NCBI GenBank assembly: GCA_008501835.1
Contig: QQUB01000679.1
Span: 1-7,183, forward strand
Length of the DNA stretch: 7,183 nt
Reading direction: 5' to 3'
Source: Bacteroidota bacterium
Lineage (GTDB): Bacteria > Bacteroidota > Bacteroidia > Chitinophagales > Saprospiraceae
The number at the start of each line of letters is the position of its first letter. Position 1 is the stretch's first letter. Under the pieces are notes generated by a model. That model made no database searches. It was not told where the DNA came from and saw only the letters and a list, made by a program, of their open reading frames with translations. A program made the position numbers and the translations under genes. Below are positions 5,266 through 7,183 of this stretch, piece by piece.

Positions 5266-7182
5266 CTATTCAACAACTATGGCTCTCAACACCTCAACAC
5301 CGTGCTGATGCCCTATCTGAATGAAGTAAATGCCTACTTCCTCAATGGTTATTGATTGTTGCAATTCGTCAATGTTCTCGAAAAATTCTGATTGAATTTT
5401 CTTGCCGCTGACATCATAGATCTCCAACAGGATATCAGTTGTTTCCAGTGTTTCTATGAAAATATCGAATTGTCCATCATTGATGGTAGGTCTCAAAGAA
5501 GCATTGACCAACCCAATAGGTTCTTTCAGACAATCCACAATACTAACCGATTTGACGATGGAAACATTCGGGCACGCTCCACTCAAAATTTGCAATTGAA
5601 TATCATAAAGACCAGAGGCATTGTACACATAAACCGGGTCCCGGTCAGTGCTGGTATCACCATTGCCAAAATCCCAGAAGAATGTAGCCGCAGGATCTAC
5701 GTCAATGGCACTGTAATCGATAAACCTTAAACTATCACCCACACAGGCCATACTTCCTACCAAAAAGTTGGTGGCAATTAACTGCCCCTGAACAGCAACC
5801 ACCTCCGTTGAAGCTGTGGCAGCACATCCGTTACTACCCGTTCCGACAACGGTGTAAGTCCCTGCCTGTACCGAAGCACTTTCGACAAACACATCCGAAT
5901 CCGATGCCGTAAATCCGCCAGGGCCTGTCCATGACCATAAGGTGGATTCTCCTCCCACCTCAAGTAATTGCAAGTCTTCATCCGTACAAACCGGGGAAGA
6001 AGAAAGAATCTCAACGGCTGGAAGATCAAGGACCGAAATTTCGATCTCAGCATTGCTCATACAACCATTATTGTCGGTTACCATCAACTGATAACTTCCT
6101 GCCTGCAGATCTGTTACTTCTGGAATATTTACCTCCTGATCTGTTCCGGTAAAACCATCCGGACCTTCCCAGCTCCAGGATACTGCATCTCCACCATTTT
6201 CTGATAATTCAACGGCTCCTGCTTCACAAACCTCTTCATCACCTGTAATATTAACAGCCGGTAACGTATTAACAGTTACATCAACGGAACCAACATAAGT
6301 ACAACCGGAGGATTCTGTAATGGTAACTGAATAAGTACCGCTTGCCCCTGTGGTAACATCAGCAATGGTTGGGTTTTGTAGTGTGGATGTAAAATCATCC
6401 GGGCCTGTCCACTGCCATTGAATAGCTGCATTAGTATTGACCAATTGCAATTCATCTCCCACACAAACAGGATCATTATAACTGACCATCACATTGCCCT
6501 CATCCTGCGTAATGGTTATAGTTTGAACAGTGGTACAACCATTTTGGCTATCCGTAATGGTCACAGTGTAATCACCGGGTTCAGTTACTTCCAAATCCGG
6601 GTCCGTACTTCCTCCAGTCCAAACATAACCCAAGGTGCCCTGTCCGGTGGAATTACCAGCATCAATAGTTAACATTTCCGTATCACAATCCAATTGTGTT
6701 CCCTGTGGTGTTTCTATGACTACCAATGGTGCCAGAAAGTCTTCTGTAATGGAGATCATGTCAACATCGGTACACCCGTTCTGACTGTCTGTAATGGTAA
6801 CCGCGTAATCCCCCGCCGAGGAAACGTCCAGGGTTGATCCTGTACTACCGCCTGTCCAGGCATAACTCAAGGTACCTTGCCCTGTAGAAGTGCCTGCATC
6901 CAACATGATCGTTGGGTTGTTACAATCCAGCAAAGTAATCGCCGGAGGCGTAATTACCGCATCAGGCGCAGTAAGGTTTTCGGTGATGATAATAAAGGTA
7001 CCGGCGCTACAACCGTTGACCTCATCGGTCACCGTAAGGAAATACGTGCCAGCTGCTGCAACATCAAGGGTAGCACCTGTCATGCCACGTGTCCACTCGT
7101 AAGACAAAGTTACCTGCCAGGCCGCGCCCGAAGCATCAAGCGTAATACTCGATACATTACAATCCAATTGGGTCGCCGTCGC
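5266..7182 (-). CDS. C-terminal part of a large T9SS-secreted surface protein with Ig-like and PKD repeats (5' end outside window)
   Basis: The frame is open from the window edge (...ATATQLDCNV) to a TAG at 5266-5268. A TTG at 7167 could be read as a start, but it is the Leu of a repeat motif (QLDC), so the protein certainly begins further upstream. Residue numbers here count from that Leu. Order: three 79-residue repeats (1-226), three Ig-like repeats of about 80 residues (227-460), a PKD domain (about 461-548; WDFGNGDTSTD at 498-508, then YVYNASGLYDIQL) and a tail from about 553. The tail, with NDGQFDIFIETLET, ILLEIYDVSGKKI and VGIYFIQI, follows the usual type A T9SS sorting-domain pattern (NGxF...IYDxxGK...GIYF). 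That predicts Sec export, then outer-membrane transport and anchoring or release by the Por machinery. The opening PNP motif of such tails is degenerate here (LRPTINDG). Such multi-domain proteins are typically adhesins or gliding or surface-matrix proteins; the ligand is unknown. Confidence 0.93.
   Translation of the reverse strand, partial: ATATQLDCNVSSITLDASGAAWQVTLSYEWTRGMTGATLDVAAAGTYFLTVTDEVNGCSAGTFIIITENLTAPDAVITPPAITLLDCNNPTIMLDAGTSTGQGTLSYAWTGGSTGSTLDVSSAGDYAVTITDSQNGCTDVDMISITEDFLAPLVVIETPQGTQLDCDTEMLTIDAGNSTGQGTLGYVWTGGSTDPDLEVTEPGDYTVTITDSQNGCTTVQTITITQDEGNVMVSYNDPVCVGDELQLVNTNAAIQWQWTGPDDFTSTLQNPTIADVTTGASGTYSVTITESSGCTYVGSVDVTVNTLPAVNITGDEEVCEAGAVELSENGGDAVSWSWEGPDGFTGTDQEVNIPEVTDLQAGSYQLMVTDNNGCMSNAEIEISVLDLPAVEILSSSPVCTDEDLQLLEVGGESTLWSWTGPGGFTASDSDVFVESASVQAGTYTVVGTGSNGCAATASTEVVAVQGQLIATNFLVGSMACVGDSLRFIDYSAIDVDPAATFFWDFGNGDTSTDRDPVYVYNASGLYDIQLQILSGACPNVSIVKSVSIVDCLKEPIGLVNASLRPTINDGQFDIFIETLETTDILLEIYDVSGKKIQSEFFENIDELQQSITIEEVGIYFIQIGHQHGVEVLRAIVVE
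5788..6489 (-). repeat. Three Ig-like repeats of about 80 residues in the surface protein
   Basis: Three copies share the pattern PVC.G.(E/D)LQL...W.WTGP.GFT...AG.Y.V.(T/G)...GC. Their WxW positions are residues 251-253, 331-333 and 411-413, exactly 80 residues apart. They match the Ig-like domains common in Bacteroidota surface proteins (C at the start, WxWxGPxGF in the middle, NGC near the end). They are clearly different from the 79-residue repeats upstream and have only modest identity to one another, which suggests an old duplication. Confidence 0.85.
6490..7182 (-). repeat. Three 79-residue (237-bp) protein repeats in the surface protein
   Basis: LDC occurs at residues 1-3, 80-82 and 159-161 (counted from the Leu at 7167), and WTRG/WTGG at 25, 104 and 183, an exact 79-residue period. 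Each unit runs LDC...LDAG.STGQGTLSY.WTGGST...LDV..AGDY.VTITDSQNGC...ITED. Units 2 and 3 are closest to each other, including at the DNA level; unit 1 is more diverged (GAAWQVT in place of STGQGTL). The third unit is cut short where the next domain type begins. The window edge shows the motif ATQLDC before unit 1, so further copies may lie upstream. Confidence 0.9.
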
Positions 7183-7183
7183 G

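Noticed and set aside
5778..6053. Minus-strand 91-residue Arg/Leu-rich frame within the surface-protein gene
   Set aside because: Out-of-frame shadow of the long coding region, whose in-frame product has clear domain structure.
7165..7167. TTG as the start codon of the surface protein
   Set aside because: This TTG encodes the Leu of the repeat motif QLDC, the frame continues open to the window edge with matching repeat sequence, and no signal peptide follows it.

Overview
The window looks like a Bacteroidota chromosome, most likely a Saprospiria/Lewinella-type marine or environmental member. The evidence is a C-terminal segment resembling a type IX secretion (T9SS) type A sorting domain on a long repetitive surface protein, a LytTR-type response regulator, start codons without clear Shine-Dalgarno sequences, and AT-leaning intergenic DNA with short tandem motifs. 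The assignment to class is an inference from these traits; no rRNA or marker gene is present.

Left part (1-3602), all on the plus strand. The window opens in the last 50 codons of an unidentified gene that stops at 152-154. A 231-bp non-coding gap follows and holds an exact-length 54-bp tandem duplication rich in small inverted repeats. Then comes a tight three-gene cluster: a membrane protein with a CHASE2-like extracytoplasmic sensor domain but no cytoplasmic output domain (386-1606), and two paralogous secreted proteins of unknown function (about 1635-2645 and 2661-3602). The gaps within the cluster are only 15-28 bp, so an operon is likely. The simplest reading is an envelope sensing module in which the CHASE2 protein and the secreted pair work together, perhaps with an effector encoded upstream of the window.

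Middle (3603-5155), plus strand. A short VOC-superfamily (glyoxalase/dioxygenase fold) protein begins right after a four-copy heptamer array. A gene-free stretch of 454 bp follows. It contains a candidate non-autonomous transposon or decayed insertion-sequence relic with imperfect terminal inverted repeats and flanking TTAA, an internal TGGA-rich inverted repeat, and a direct repeat (TTACGAGGAA...) positioned upstream of a LytTR response regulator. No histidine kinase is adjacent to this regulator inside the window.

Right part (5156-7183). A 110-bp convergent intergenic region carries a possible bidirectional terminator. The remainder is the C-terminal end of a large minus-strand cell-surface protein: three 79-residue repeats, three Ig-like repeats, a PKD domain and a T9SS sorting-like tail, with its N-terminus beyond the window. 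Each of its seven extracellular domains has one pair of cysteines at a conserved spacing.

Nothing here is a clear-cut new defence or mobile system. The most promising undescribed unit is the CHASE2-only sensor plus its duplicated secreted partners. The most interesting non-coding signals are the 54-bp repeat, the heptamer array and the TTAA-flanked inverted-repeat element.
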